Source of the DNA: an uncultured PS1 clade bacterium | Lineage (GTDB): Bacteria > Pseudomonadota > Gammaproteobacteria > PS1 > Pseudothioglobaceae | Length of the DNA: 12,602 bases | Direction: 5' to 3' | Assembly: GCA_937950605.1 (NCBI GenBank) | Contig: CALFDA010000082.1 | Span: 1 to 12,602 of the forward strand | In this document: one piece after another, positions 1 through 6,704 of the stretch | Layout of the letters: each line of letters begins with the position of its first letter | Numbering within the stretch: position 1 is the stretch's first letter | Made by a program: the position numbers and the translations under genes | Notes under the pieces: model-generated | Databases searched by the model: none | What the model saw: only the letters and a program-made list of their open reading frames with translations | Told to the model about the DNA's origin: nothing

Positions 1-21
1 GTTTTTTCATATTTAAAACCT

Positions 22-48
22 AAAAAGCCCAGCGAAAACTAGGCTTTA
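22..48 (-). terminator. Rho-independent terminator after the DsrC-like gene
   Basis: A hairpin with arms AAAGCC (24-29) and GGCTTT (42-47), extended inward by a further AG/CT pair after one mismatch, has a loop of about six bases. Read on the minus strand, the second arm runs into TTTTT and then AGGTTTT, about 30 bases past the stop of the DsrC-like gene. On the plus strand it is followed by TTATTATTTTC, so it may also stop transcripts arriving from the left. Confidence 0.75.
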
Positions 49-76
49 TTATTTTCTTTATTTATGCAAAAAATAA

Positions 77-403
77 TTAGTAGCCGCCTTTACGCTTAGT
101 TTCTGGCAAACCTGCAATTTTCCCTGCTTGTTTAGCAGGACCTTTTGGAAACAGGGCATAAAGCTCCTTAGTGGTTAACTTGCCATTCCAGTCGCCTTTT
201 AGAGATTTGACCATGTTGCGCTCATTAGGTTGGTTGGCGTTGTTATTAATGTATTCATCACGCAAGAAGTTGATGACTTTAAAACTTTCGTTGGTTAAAT
301 TAACGCCTTCTTCTTTTGCTATTTCTTCGGCAACACTTTCATTCCACTGATTAAAATCAACTAAATAACCGTGATTATCTCTTTCTAAGTCAGCTAATAT
401 CAT
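77..403 (-). CDS. DsrC/TusE-family protein lacking both redox cysteines (RspA-like)
   Basis: This 108-residue protein has the length and layout of the DsrC/TusE family: an N-terminal GYLVDFNQWNESVA block (12-25), a central EEGVNLT...FKVINFLRDEY block (31-51), and the diagnostic C-terminal arm LFPKGPAKQAGKIAGLP (84-100). DsrC carries sulfur as a persulfide or trisulfide on two C-terminal cysteines, and TusE keeps only the penultimate one. Here the inner position is glycine (G94), the tail ends KRKGGY, and there is no cysteine anywhere, so it cannot do the known sulfur relay. Family members without either cysteine have been called RspA and proposed as regulatory. The start has GGAGA six bases upstream. 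The gene has its own leader and terminator, so it is probably transcribed separately from queA, although read-through is possible. Family assignment is sure; function is not. Confidence 0.9.
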   Translation of the reverse strand: MILADLERDNHGYLVDFNQWNESVAEEIAKEEGVNLTNESFKVINFLRDEYINNNANQPNERNMVKSLKGDWNGKLTTKELYALFPKGPAKQAGKIAGLPETKRKGGY

Positions 404-442
404 TTGTTTTCTCCATCGTTTAAATCTAGCTTCAAACTTTAA

Positions 443-459
443 GCGAGCAACCCGCTCGC
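443..459 (-). other. GC-rich stem-loop in the leader of the DsrC-like gene
   Basis: A perfect 6-bp stem, GCGAGC/GCTCGC with a 5-base loop, lies about 40 bases upstream of the DsrC-like start codon in otherwise very AT-rich DNA. It has no T-tract on either side, so it is not an intrinsic terminator. It could be an mRNA-stabilising or regulatory leader hairpin. The rest of the 404-636 gap holds no gene. I saw no convincing sigma-70 promoter pair there, only isolated -10-like TATTAT and TATAAA hexamers. Confidence 0.45.
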
Positions 460-636
460 CACCTAATAATACCTGATTAAAATACTATTTGTGATATTTT
501 GCGATTTATACTCTTGTTTGGTGTAAGGTTTTTGCTCAACAAATCTTTAAGTTTAACTGTTTTACTTTGTTCTGCATAAACGCTTTAATATAGGTTGTTT
601 CACTATGTTCAACTGTCAAATAACAAGTCATTTTCA

Positions 637-1662
637 TCAGTCATTATTTTCTTTTAATGTCAAGAGCATTGCATCGCCGTAAGAAAAAAACCGATATTTT
701 TTCTTGATGGCGTGCTGGTAAATTTCCAGCATTCTCTCTTGCCCGATAAAAGCACTTACTAGCATAAGTAGTGATGACTTAGGTAGGTGAAAATTAGTTA
801 GCATTTTATCCACCACTTTGAATGAATAACCCGGATAAATAAAAATATCTGTCTCTCCTTGTGCCACTTTCAACACACCAGATTTTGCAGCAGATTCTAA
901 GCAACGAACCGCAGTTGTGCCTATCGCAATGACATTTTTGTTGATTCTTTTTGTTTGCTGGATTTTATCAATACTATCTTGAGAAATCTCATAATATTCG
1001 CTGTGCATTTTGTGGTCCTTGATGTTGTTAGTTTTCACTGTTTGGAAAGTACCTGCGCCTACATGTAGAGTTATAAAAGTTGAATCAACTCCTTGATTTT
1101 TTAAACTTTCTAACAAAATATCATCAAAATGTAATCCCGCCGTAGGTGCGGCAACTGCGCCGTCTTGCTGAGCATAAACGGTTTGATAACGGTTTAAATC
1201 TTGTGCTTCATCTGCACGCTCAATATAAGGTGGCAATGGAATATGCCCTATATCTTTTAATAATGTGAGTAATGAATCGGTTGCAAATTCAAGCGTGTAA
1301 AAAGTTTTTTCTTTATTTAAAACCCTTACATTGTCGCCATTTTCAAGCGTAATTTTGCTGCCTATTTGTGGTGCTCTTGAGGCACGAATCATCACTAAGG
1401 CCTGTGTTTCGTTTAATAGGCGTTCAATCATAATTTCAACTTTGCCGCCTGAGGCTTTATGTCCAAATAATCGAGCCGGAATCACACGCGTGTTATTCAT
1501 CACCAATAAATCTTTAGCCTGAATAAAATCGCCTATTTTGCTAAAACTTGTGTCAATAATCGAATCTTGCACAACTAAAAGCCGCGAATCTGTTCTATTT
1601 TTTAAAGGATATTGTGCAATCAATGATTTAGGTAAATCAAAATCAAAATCACTTAGTTGCAT
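637..1662 (-). CDS. queA: S-adenosylmethionine:tRNA ribosyltransferase-isomerase
   Basis: QueA transfers and isomerises the ribosyl part of S-adenosylmethionine onto 7-aminomethyl-7-deazaguanine in the wobble position of tRNAs for Asp, Asn, His and Tyr, giving epoxyqueuosine in the cytoplasm. The 341 residues align end to end with the E. coli protein (about 356 aa) from memory: the N-terminal FDFDLPKSLIAQYP, LLVMNNTRVIPARLFG, GAVAAPTAGLHFD, LHVGAGTFQ, HKMHSEYYE, IAIGTTAVRCLESA and the C-terminal TNFHLPKSSLLMLVSAF and KYRFFSYGDAM blocks. The start overlaps the end of rnfG by 14 bases, which suggests translational coupling, with only a weak AGAGA upstream. Its place as last gene of an rnf operon is unusual, because rnfE would be expected there. 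No clear terminator follows the stop. Confidence 0.97.
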   Translation of the reverse strand: MQLSDFDFDLPKSLIAQYPLKNRTDSRLLVVQDSIIDTSFSKIGDFIQAKDLLVMNNTRVIPARLFGHKASGGKVEIMIERLLNETQALVMIRASRAPQIGSKITLENGDNVRVLNKEKTFYTLEFATDSLLTLLKDIGHIPLPPYIERADEAQDLNRYQTVYAQQDGAVAAPTAGLHFDDILLESLKNQGVDSTFITLHVGAGTFQTVKTNNIKDHKMHSEYYEISQDSIDKIQQTKRINKNVIAIGTTAVRCLESAAKSGVLKVAQGETDIFIYPGYSFKVVDKMLTNFHLPKSSLLMLVSAFIGQERMLEIYQHAIKKKYRFFSYGDAMLLTLKENND

Positions 1663-2254
1663 CTTTAAAATCTCTATTGTTAAATAATTCTAATACCTGA
1701 TAAGTTGCACTCACAAGTGCGCGCGGTGTAATCGTTGCCCCAGTAAACGCATCAAACACGCCGCCATCTGCTTTGACTTTCCATTGTTTAGCAACGGGGT
1801 TAGATAAAGACAAACCTTTAAATTGTTTAATCCAATTTGACTTTTTAGTCTCAATTTTATCTCCTAATCCTGGGGTTTCTTTGTGCGCGATAACTCTAAC
1901 GCCTAAAAGTTTTTTATCAATACCAATGCCTGTTAATAAACGAATATTGCCACTATAGCCATGCGGATAAGTGTGTTCAATTAAATAAGCAAAAACTTGA
2001 TTGTTCTTTTTAGCAGGATAAATACTTAGCGTTTGTTGAATGCCATGCAAGGTTATTTGTTTTAGCATTTTATCTTGCACAATATCGTTATCGTAACCAC
2101 TAACTAACTCACCAAGGCGCTTAATTAGTAGTTGTTCTTCGTTATATTTGATACGCTCTTTAGTAAAATTATGCACAGCAGAGGTAAAGAATATGCTCAC
2201 CAAAGTAAAAACAAATAACAAAAATCCTGCTTTGAATATGCTTTTTACGTTCAT
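1649..2254 (-). CDS. rnfG: Rnf complex subunit RnfG (FMN-carrying, periplasm-facing)
   Basis: RnfG is the single-span subunit of the Rnf/Rsx complex that carries an FMN attached through a phosphoester bond to threonine. The 201-residue product has one N-terminal membrane segment (about 8-27), then a soluble FMN-binding domain with HKETPGLGD (124-132) and the attachment motif FTGATITPRALV (170-181), in which T174 is the expected flavin-bearing residue. Length fits the family. The start codon overlaps the rnfD stop in an ATGA arrangement, and the end overlaps queA by 14 bases, so all three are translated from one message. Nothing looks damaged. Confidence 0.95.
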   Translation of the reverse strand: MNVKSIFKAGFLLFVFTLVSIFFTSAVHNFTKERIKYNEEQLLIKRLGELVSGYDNDIVQDKMLKQITLHGIQQTLSIYPAKKNNQVFAYLIEHTYPHGYSGNIRLLTGIGIDKKLLGVRVIAHKETPGLGDKIETKKSNWIKQFKGLSLSNPVAKQWKVKADGGVFDAFTGATITPRALVSATYQVLELFNNRDFKDATK

Positions 2255-3195
2255 TTTCCAAACACCTTAGGCTGGGTGTAATAATCAATCAGCGACACTG
2301 TCATATTCATCAATAGAACAGCAAAAGCAATACCATCTGGATAAGCGCCAAAACTACGTATAACTACAACCAATACACCCATCAAAAAACCGTAAATAAG
2401 TCGTCCTTTTGGTGTAGTACTAGCTGTTACTGGATCTGTGGCAATAAAAAATGCGCCCAACATTGTAGCACCTAGCATCAAATGATTTTGCATAGGCAGA
2501 TAATGTTCGCTATCACCAGCGAATAACAAGAACGCACTTATCGCAATACCTAGTAAAAACGCAACAGGAATGTGCCACAAGATAATTCGTCTAGCAAGCA
2601 GGTATAAACCTCCTAATAAAAAACCTATATTAATCCACATCTGAGCACTTGAATATATATTTAACTCGCTTACCATCTTGCCTAATGCTAGTTGGATTTT
2701 TACATCATCTAATCGTGTTGCACCACTTAATGCATCTACTGGATTCAAATTAAAAATTACATCAAGTGCTTGAGTTAAATTAACAAATTCGCCTGCCCAT
2801 GTAGTCATTGGCAATGGGTAAGAAATCAGTAAAAAAGCATATCCCAACATTGCTGGATTAAATGGATTGTTGCCTAATCCACCATATAATTGCTTGCCAA
2901 AAATAATAGCAAAATTCACCCCAACTACCACAATCCACCAAGGCGCAATAGACGGAATAGAAAGTGCTAATAAAATGCCTGTTAAAACAGCAGAACCATC
3001 TGTAATTGAGGGTTTAATCGGCAGTTTTCTGATTGCTAAAAAACTTGCCTCCACTGTGATTGCAACCAATACAGCTAGGATAATTTGTATAATCACCCCC
3101 CAGCCAAAGTGGGCATAACTAGCGCCGATGCCTAATACAAGCGCATAAATCACTTGACGCATAATTTGCGAAGTTGAATCAAACACCATTTTCAT
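2251..3195 (-). CDS. rnfD: Rnf complex membrane subunit RnfD
   Basis: RnfD is a polytopic inner-membrane subunit related to NqrB that carries covalent FMN and is part of the ion-translocating path. The 314 residues are strongly hydrophobic with about ten possible membrane segments. The family motifs are present: TDGSAVLTGILLALSIP (65-81), FGKQLYGGLGNNPFNPAMLGY (99-119), and the flavin site DALSGAT (154-160), with T160 the expected FMN-linked threonine; ATDPVTAS lies in the second half. It is at the short end of the family (E. coli about 350). The start overlaps the end of rnfC by 17 bases; a second ATG two codons later (3189) is an equally possible start. Confidence 0.95.
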   Translation of the reverse strand: MKMVFDSTSQIMRQVIYALVLGIGASYAHFGWGVIIQIILAVLVAITVEASFLAIRKLPIKPSITDGSAVLTGILLALSIPSIAPWWIVVVGVNFAIIFGKQLYGGLGNNPFNPAMLGYAFLLISYPLPMTTWAGEFVNLTQALDVIFNLNPVDALSGATRLDDVKIQLALGKMVSELNIYSSAQMWINIGFLLGGLYLLARRIILWHIPVAFLLGIAISAFLLFAGDSEHYLPMQNHLMLGATMLGAFFIATDPVTASTTPKGRLIYGFLMGVLVVVIRSFGAYPDGIAFAVLLMNMTVSLIDYYTQPKVFGK

Positions 3196-4690
3196 CTTTT
3201 GAGTCTCTTTTGTTCTTAACTCTTGCTATTGCCTGCGCTATTTTAGTTTTTTTGCTTGCGTCTTGCGCCATTTCCTGTTTGAGTTGTGCTTTTTTTCTTG
3301 CCATCATCTCGGCACGCTCTTTTTTATTGCGCTTAACTCTAAACTCTTTAAATTCAAACCGCTCTCTTGCAGTATCTATTTTTTGTTGCTCTATTGTGCG
3401 TTTGCGATGTAGTGCCTTAGCAAACGAAAAATACTGGGTCAGCGGTATATGACTGGGACACACCACATCACAACAGCGACATTCTATACAATCGCCCAAA
3501 TTATAGTCTAGTGCCCTGTTAGTGTTTTTGCTCTTAGCATACCAAAATAGTTGTTGAGGCAATAAATTTATTGGACACACTTGATTACATTGTCCGCAAC
3601 GAATACAAGATTGTACTGCTGGTGTTGGCACTACATTATTGACAAACATACAATTGGTAGTTTTATAAACCGCATAGTGCATGTTTGCCACATCAATGCC
3701 CATCATCATACCGCCTATTCTAATTTGGTGCGGGGCTGGGTTTGGATAAGATTTTGCTACTAGCGAGGCAAATGATGTGCCTATTCTTGCCTCATAATTT
3801 CTAGGCTCTTGCACAGCAGAACCCGTTATTGTAACAATGCGCGAAATCAAAGGTTTGTTGTCAATAATCGCATCATAAATTGCTTTTACTGTGCCAACAT
3901 TTTGGCACAATACGCCATAATCTGAGGCAAATTTTCCCGAGGATATTTCTATGTCAAACAAGGTTTTAATAAGTATTTTTTCAGCACCAGAAGTATATTT
4001 GGTCGGGATTTGAACAATGTCAATGTGGTCGTTAAAGTTATACATTAGCAGTGAATGTAGGGCTTCTTGCTTGTCATCTTCAATCGCAATAACGGCTTGT
4101 TTAGCACCACAAGCATGCAACAAAACTTCCACGCCGCGGATTATCTCACGAGGATAATGTTGCATTAAAGCATCATCACACATAATTCCTGGTTCACATT
4201 CGGTAGCGTTTATAATCAATGTGTGTGCACCCTGTGCGTTGTTTATTTTCGCATGGGTTGGAAACCCTGCCCCCCCCATACCAACAATGCCTGCTTCTCG
4301 AATTCTTTGAATCAATTTTTCAGGGCTATAATGTTGGAAATCTTGGTTATATCGCTGGATTTCAATCCATTCATCTTTGCCATCAGAATCAATCACAATG
4401 CACATGACTTCAATACCAGATGGATGTGGAATTGGGTATTTTTTAATAGCTGAAATCACCCCCGAAATAGAAGCATGCAAATAGCTTGAATGTTTGCTGA
4501 TTGTTTTTGCAATAATTTGTCCAGTTAGCACTTTTTCACCTATTTTTACATAAGGTTGTGCCTCATCTTCAAACCTTTGTTTTAAAGGTAATATCACCCG
4601 TTTTGGCGGTGCAACTTGTCTAACTTCTGAGTCTTTCACAGGATACGGGTTTGGCAAATATATACCACCTTTAAAACTATAACTAGCCAC
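3179..4690 (-). CDS. rnfC: Rnf complex subunit RnfC (NADH/FMN and 4Fe-4S protein)
   Basis: RnfC is the peripheral cytoplasmic subunit that exchanges electrons with NAD(H). Its 503 residues contain the flavin/NADH-binding loop GMGGAGFPTHAKI (137-149), the NATECEPG block (161-168), and two ferredoxin-type 4Fe-4S motifs, C362/C365/C368/C372 and C401/C404/C407/C411. A lysine/arginine-rich tail follows, ending at KRDSKDENGV. The long alanine-rich C-terminal repeat region of the E. coli protein (about 740 aa) is missing, as in many other bacteria. The start overlaps the rnfB stop by 8 bases. One oddity is a run of eight G (C on the plus strand, 4270-4277) inside the GMGGAGF codons, a potential slippage point in AT-rich DNA. 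Confidence 0.96.
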   Translation of the reverse strand: MASYSFKGGIYLPNPYPVKDSEVRQVAPPKRVILPLKQRFEDEAQPYVKIGEKVLTGQIIAKTISKHSSYLHASISGVISAIKKYPIPHPSGIEVMCIVIDSDGKDEWIEIQRYNQDFQHYSPEKLIQRIREAGIVGMGGAGFPTHAKINNAQGAHTLIINATECEPGIMCDDALMQHYPREIIRGVEVLLHACGAKQAVIAIEDDKQEALHSLLMYNFNDHIDIVQIPTKYTSGAEKILIKTLFDIEISSGKFASDYGVLCQNVGTVKAIYDAIIDNKPLISRIVTITGSAVQEPRNYEARIGTSFASLVAKSYPNPAPHQIRIGGMMMGIDVANMHYAVYKTTNCMFVNNVVPTPAVQSCIRCGQCNQVCPINLLPQQLFWYAKSKNTNRALDYNLGDCIECRCCDVVCPSHIPLTQYFSFAKALHRKRTIEQQKIDTARERFEFKEFRVKRNKKERAEMMARKKAQLKQEMAQDASKKTKIAQAIARVKNKRDSKDENGV

Positions 4691-5219
4691 AATCTACCCC
4701 CTGTAAATCTGGCACATAAAAACTCGACGTTGGTTCTTTAATGTGGATACAATCCACAGGGCACACTGGAATACACAAATTACAGCCTGTACATTCATCT
4801 TCAATAACGCTTGTCATAACCTTAGAAGCACCAACAAACGCATCAACTGGACAAGCTTGAATACATAAAGTGCAACCGATACAAGATTGTTCATCAACAT
4901 AAACCACATGGTTTGTTTTATTTTTGCCAAAATCTTCATTTAGCGCTACAGTTTCTACGCTTAAAAGTTCTGCCAAAGCATCAACTCCTGCTTGTCCACC
5001 AGGCGGGCATTGATTAATTTGTGCTACTCCTTTAGCAATTGCTTCTGCATAGGGGCGACATCCTGCAAAATCGCATTGCCCACATTGAGTTTGCGGCAAA
5101 ATACTATCAATCTGATCAACCAATGGATTACCCGCTACTTTAAATTTAATTGCTGTATAACCTAAAACTAATCCCAAAGCTAGGGCTAGAACAGAAAAAA
5201 TAAGAACCGACTCTATCAT
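4683..5219 (-). CDS. rnfB: Rnf complex ferredoxin-like subunit RnfB
   Basis: RnfB takes electrons from reduced ferredoxin and passes them into the Rnf complex. The 178 residues show an N-terminal membrane anchor (about 3-21), then the 4Fe-4S domain with C46, C49, C54 and C71 (QCGQCDFAGC...QCPPGG), then two ferredoxin motifs, C113/C116/C119/C123 and C143/C146/C149/C153. All twelve expected ligands are present. Length matches the gammaproteobacterial form of about 180-190 residues rather than the longer anaerobe form. AAGAG lies about seven bases before the ATG. A 117-base gap separates it from rnfA, whereas these two genes usually abut. Confidence 0.96.
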   Translation of the reverse strand: MIESVLIFSVLALALGLVLGYTAIKFKVAGNPLVDQIDSILPQTQCGQCDFAGCRPYAEAIAKGVAQINQCPPGGQAGVDALAELLSVETVALNEDFGKNKTNHVVYVDEQSCIGCTLCIQACPVDAFVGASKVMTSVIEDECTGCNLCIPVCPVDCIHIKEPTSSFYVPDLQGVDCG

Positions 5220-5336
5220 TACAAATCTCTTGCCAACATGAAAAATTTTACTTTGATAGCGGTGCTCTTACAAAACACAGCCATGATATAGATATGTTGT
5301 GGCTTAAAAAATTGTTAAGTTGGTAAAATATAGTCA

Positions 5337-5912
5337 TTATGCCAGTCCAATAAAGCCCATAAACGCCATACTCATCAACCCTGCAGTAATCAGCGCAATC
5401 GGCACACCTTGAAAAACCAAAGGCACATTTGCACCTTCGAGACGCTCACGAATGGTTGAAAATAACACCAACACAAAAGAAAAACCTACTGCTGCACCAA
5501 AACCATAAACGATTGATGCTAAAAACCCATTATTTTGATTTACATTAAGTAACGCAACGCCTAATACTGCACAATTAGTGGTAATCAGCGGTAAAAACAC
5601 CCCTAAGGATTGACGTAAAACGGGCGAGGTTTTATTTACCAACAATTCGGTAAACCCAACTACACCAGCAATCGTTACAATAAAAGCAATTGTGCGTAAA
5701 TACTCCATTTCAAATGGGGTGAGAATATAGGTGTTAATCAAATAACTACTCACACTTGCCAAAGTTAGCACAAAAGTTGTGGCAAAACCCATGCCGATTG
5801 CGGTTTCAACTTTTTTTGATACACCCATAAATGGGCACAAACCCAAGAATTTTACTAAAGCAAAATTATTAACTAATATGGTGCTAATTAAAATTAAGAC
5901 ATATTCATTCAT
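5337..5912 (-). CDS. rnfA: Rnf complex membrane subunit RnfA
   Basis: RnfA is a six-helix inner-membrane protein of the Rnf complex. With its paralogue RnfE it holds an intramembrane iron-sulfur cluster. I place the start at the ATG at 5912, giving 191 residues beginning MNEYVLIL. This matches the E. coli N-terminus and length (193), whereas the upstream extension to 6056 is not family-like. FALVKFLGLCPFMGVSKK and LPLITTNCAVLGVALLN contain the two conserved cysteines that would contribute to the cluster. The C-terminus ALITAGLMSMAFMGFIGLA is typical. No clear ribosome binding site precedes this ATG. It is the first gene of the operon, read leftward, with a candidate promoter about 70 bases upstream. 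Confidence 0.95.
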   Translation of the reverse strand: MNEYVLILISTILVNNFALVKFLGLCPFMGVSKKVETAIGMGFATTFVLTLASVSSYLINTYILTPFEMEYLRTIAFIVTIAGVVGFTELLVNKTSPVLRQSLGVFLPLITTNCAVLGVALLNVNQNNGFLASIVYGFGAAVGFSFVLVLFSTIRERLEGANVPLVFQGVPIALITAGLMSMAFMGFIGLA

Positions 5913-5981
5913 ACGCGCAATTTTAACTGAAAACAACTTTAAAACCCAAATGAAACAAGCGATAATAACCTTATAAATTAG

Positions 5982-5987
5982 ATTATA
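5982..5987 (-). promoter_or_regulatory. Candidate -10 element for the rnfA operon
   Basis: A perfect TATAAT lies on the minus strand 70 bases upstream of the rnfA ATG, predicting a leader of roughly 60 bases. The expected -35 position has only a poor match (AAACTG-like), so this promoter would be weak or assisted. It is the best -10 in the rnfA upstream region. Confidence 0.35.
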
Positions 5988-6057
5988 TAAGCCCGCATGC
6001 TTTGCAGTTTTAAAAACCAAAAACATAAGTGAGCATAAAAACGAATCAAGCAACAAC

Positions 6058-6184
6058 TTGGAGCAATGGACTCCAATTAGTAAAAACCTCTAAGGTTTGT
6101 TAGTGAGATTAGCACATGCATGTTTTTTAATTAAATAGGATTAATATGGGTATCTTAAGATAGTGCTATTTGATGCACCTGATG
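6058..6184. other. Non-coding stretch upstream of rnfA with hairpins and palindromes
   Basis: No gene is seen between the rnfA promoter region and the first long repeat. The stretch contains a TTGGAG/CTCCAA hairpin (6058-6076) and an AAACC/GGTTT hairpin (6084-6098). Read on the minus strand, the second hairpin runs into TTTTT and could be a weak terminator for transcripts arriving from the island or from priA. There is also a 10-bp palindrome ACATGCATGT (6114-6123) and a 12-bp perfect palindrome TATCTTAAGATA (6151-6162) that could bind a dimeric regulator. None has been tied to a known motif. Confidence 0.35.
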
Positions 6185-6221
6185 TGGTTATTTAAAAATA
6201 AACTAAATATATGCTTGATTG

Positions 6222-6249
6222 CTTACAAATAACTAACCATGTTTATGAT
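6222..6249 (+). promoter_or_regulatory. Candidate promoter of the micropeptide ORF, left copy
   Basis: CTTACA (6222-6227; 4 of 6 match to TTGACA) and TATGAT (6244-6249; 5 of 6 match to TATAAT) are 16 bases apart. Transcription would begin near 6256, leaving a short leader that contains the AAGGA ribosome binding site. The -35 hexamer sits at the exact left edge of the near-identical repeat core. Confidence 0.4.
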
Positions 6250-6268
6250 TTTGCATAAGGATATAACT

Positions 6269-6328
6269 ATGGATTATGTTTGGTTGGTGATTGCAGTTCT
6301 AATTTACAAGTTAATATTTCGCTATTAA
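6269..6328 (+). CDS. Putative 19-residue hydrophobic membrane peptide, left copy
   Basis: The ORF reads MDYVWLVIAVLIYKLIFRY, which is one uninterrupted hydrophobic stretch with a lysine and an arginine near its end, enough for a single membrane span. AAGGA lies seven bases before the ATG, and a candidate promoter lies upstream. The same ORF is present unchanged in the second repeat. I do not recognise the peptide. Its size and hydrophobicity recall Ibs-type type I toxins (also about 19 aa), but no antisense RNA is demonstrated. Alternatively it is the stub of a slightly longer gene: one base fewer in the TTT codon for F17 would continue as AIKKRVAELNK to a TAA at 6354-6356. A short CGCT/AGCG hairpin overlaps the stop. 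Confidence 0.4.
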   Translation: MDYVWLVIAVLIYKLIFRY

Positions 6329-6381
6329 AAAGCGTGTTGCAGAGTTAAACAAATAATTTTCTCAAAGATTAGTTGTCAGAA

Positions 6382-6693
6382 TTACAGTGCGAAAAATCTA
6401 GACAAACTCATGATGTTATAAGCGAGCATAATAAATGCAATGAAGATTTAGTTGCTAAGAATCTTACATACAGAAGTTATCTTAACCCAAAATCTTGTTT
6501 GAGATTTTTTATTGGGTTTTCATGCTCTGTTCTTGCGTTATACATACCTCTAAATTTGATAGCGACAAATCAAGATTACTAACACAACCAGAAAACCCCT
6601 GTAATAAGGGTCATCAAATAGTTGCCTGCCACTAGATTTTGCTCGTCTTTTAAGATCTTTTCTAACAGTAATATAGTGCCTTGTTATATTGCC
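6382..6693 (-). pseudogene. Decayed C-terminal fragment of an IS1380-type transposase
   Basis: No open frame survives, but reading the minus strand across several frames gives ordered pieces of an IS1380-family DDE transposase C-terminus. In order they are ITRHYITVRKDLKRRAKSS with GRQLFDDP, then a shifted SNLDLS..LEV, then YNARTEHENPIKNLKQDFG (family pattern YN.RA..ENRIKELK.DFG), then DNFCM after a one-base shift, a stop, FLATKSSLH, and finally IMLAYNIMSLSRFFAL with a stop at 6382-6384. At least four frameshifts and one nonsense change separate the pieces, so it is dead and old. It lies directly beyond the end of the ATPase-nuclease gene, in the same orientation, and its end runs into the left direct repeat. 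The N-terminal two thirds and the terminal inverted repeats are not seen. Family assignment is from remembered motifs. Confidence 0.75.
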
Positions 6694-6704
6694 TTTTCAT
6701 ACTG

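Larger units (their letters stand above)
6185..6385 (+). repeat. Long direct repeat, left copy
   Basis: This about 201-bp stretch recurs in the same orientation at 9782-9985. The core 6222-6363 (142 bp) matches the other copy at all but one base (C at 6254, T at 9850). The outer left part (6185-6221) is only about 80% alike, and the right end differs by a four-base GATT insertion plus one substitution. The copies bound the island between rnfA and priA, and recombination between them would delete 3597 bp. The repeat carries a small ORF with its own signals. Its right end overlaps the last codons of the transposase remnant. Confidence 0.9.

Noticed and set aside
594..623. TTGACA with a downstream TATATT on the minus strand as a promoter for the DsrC-like gene
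   Set aside because: The spacing is about 21 bases, too long for sigma-70, and the leader to 403 would be close to 190 bases; not supported.
5913..6056. N-terminal extension of RnfA to an upstream ATG
   Set aside because: The extra 48 residues do not match RnfA, and the ATG at 5912 gives the family N-terminus and length; the candidate promoter also lies within the extension.
6139..6163. Mini-ORF MGILR with AGGA five bases upstream
   Set aside because: Five codons overlapping a palindrome; there is no amino-acid pattern suggesting an attenuator leader, and no gene follows on that strand apart from the separately signalled micropeptide.
6484..6518. Stem-loop AACCCAA...TTGGGTT with T-run, resembling a terminator
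   Set aside because: It falls within the decayed transposase coding sequence (the KNLKQDFG region) and has a five-base bulge; most likely chance in AT-rich DNA.
6373..6582. Plus-strand ORF of 69 codons starting at a TTG inside the left repeat
   Set aside because: The opposite strand in this interval carries the transposase remnant, the ORF has no ribosome binding site, and its product resembles nothing; it is a shadow of the decayed gene.
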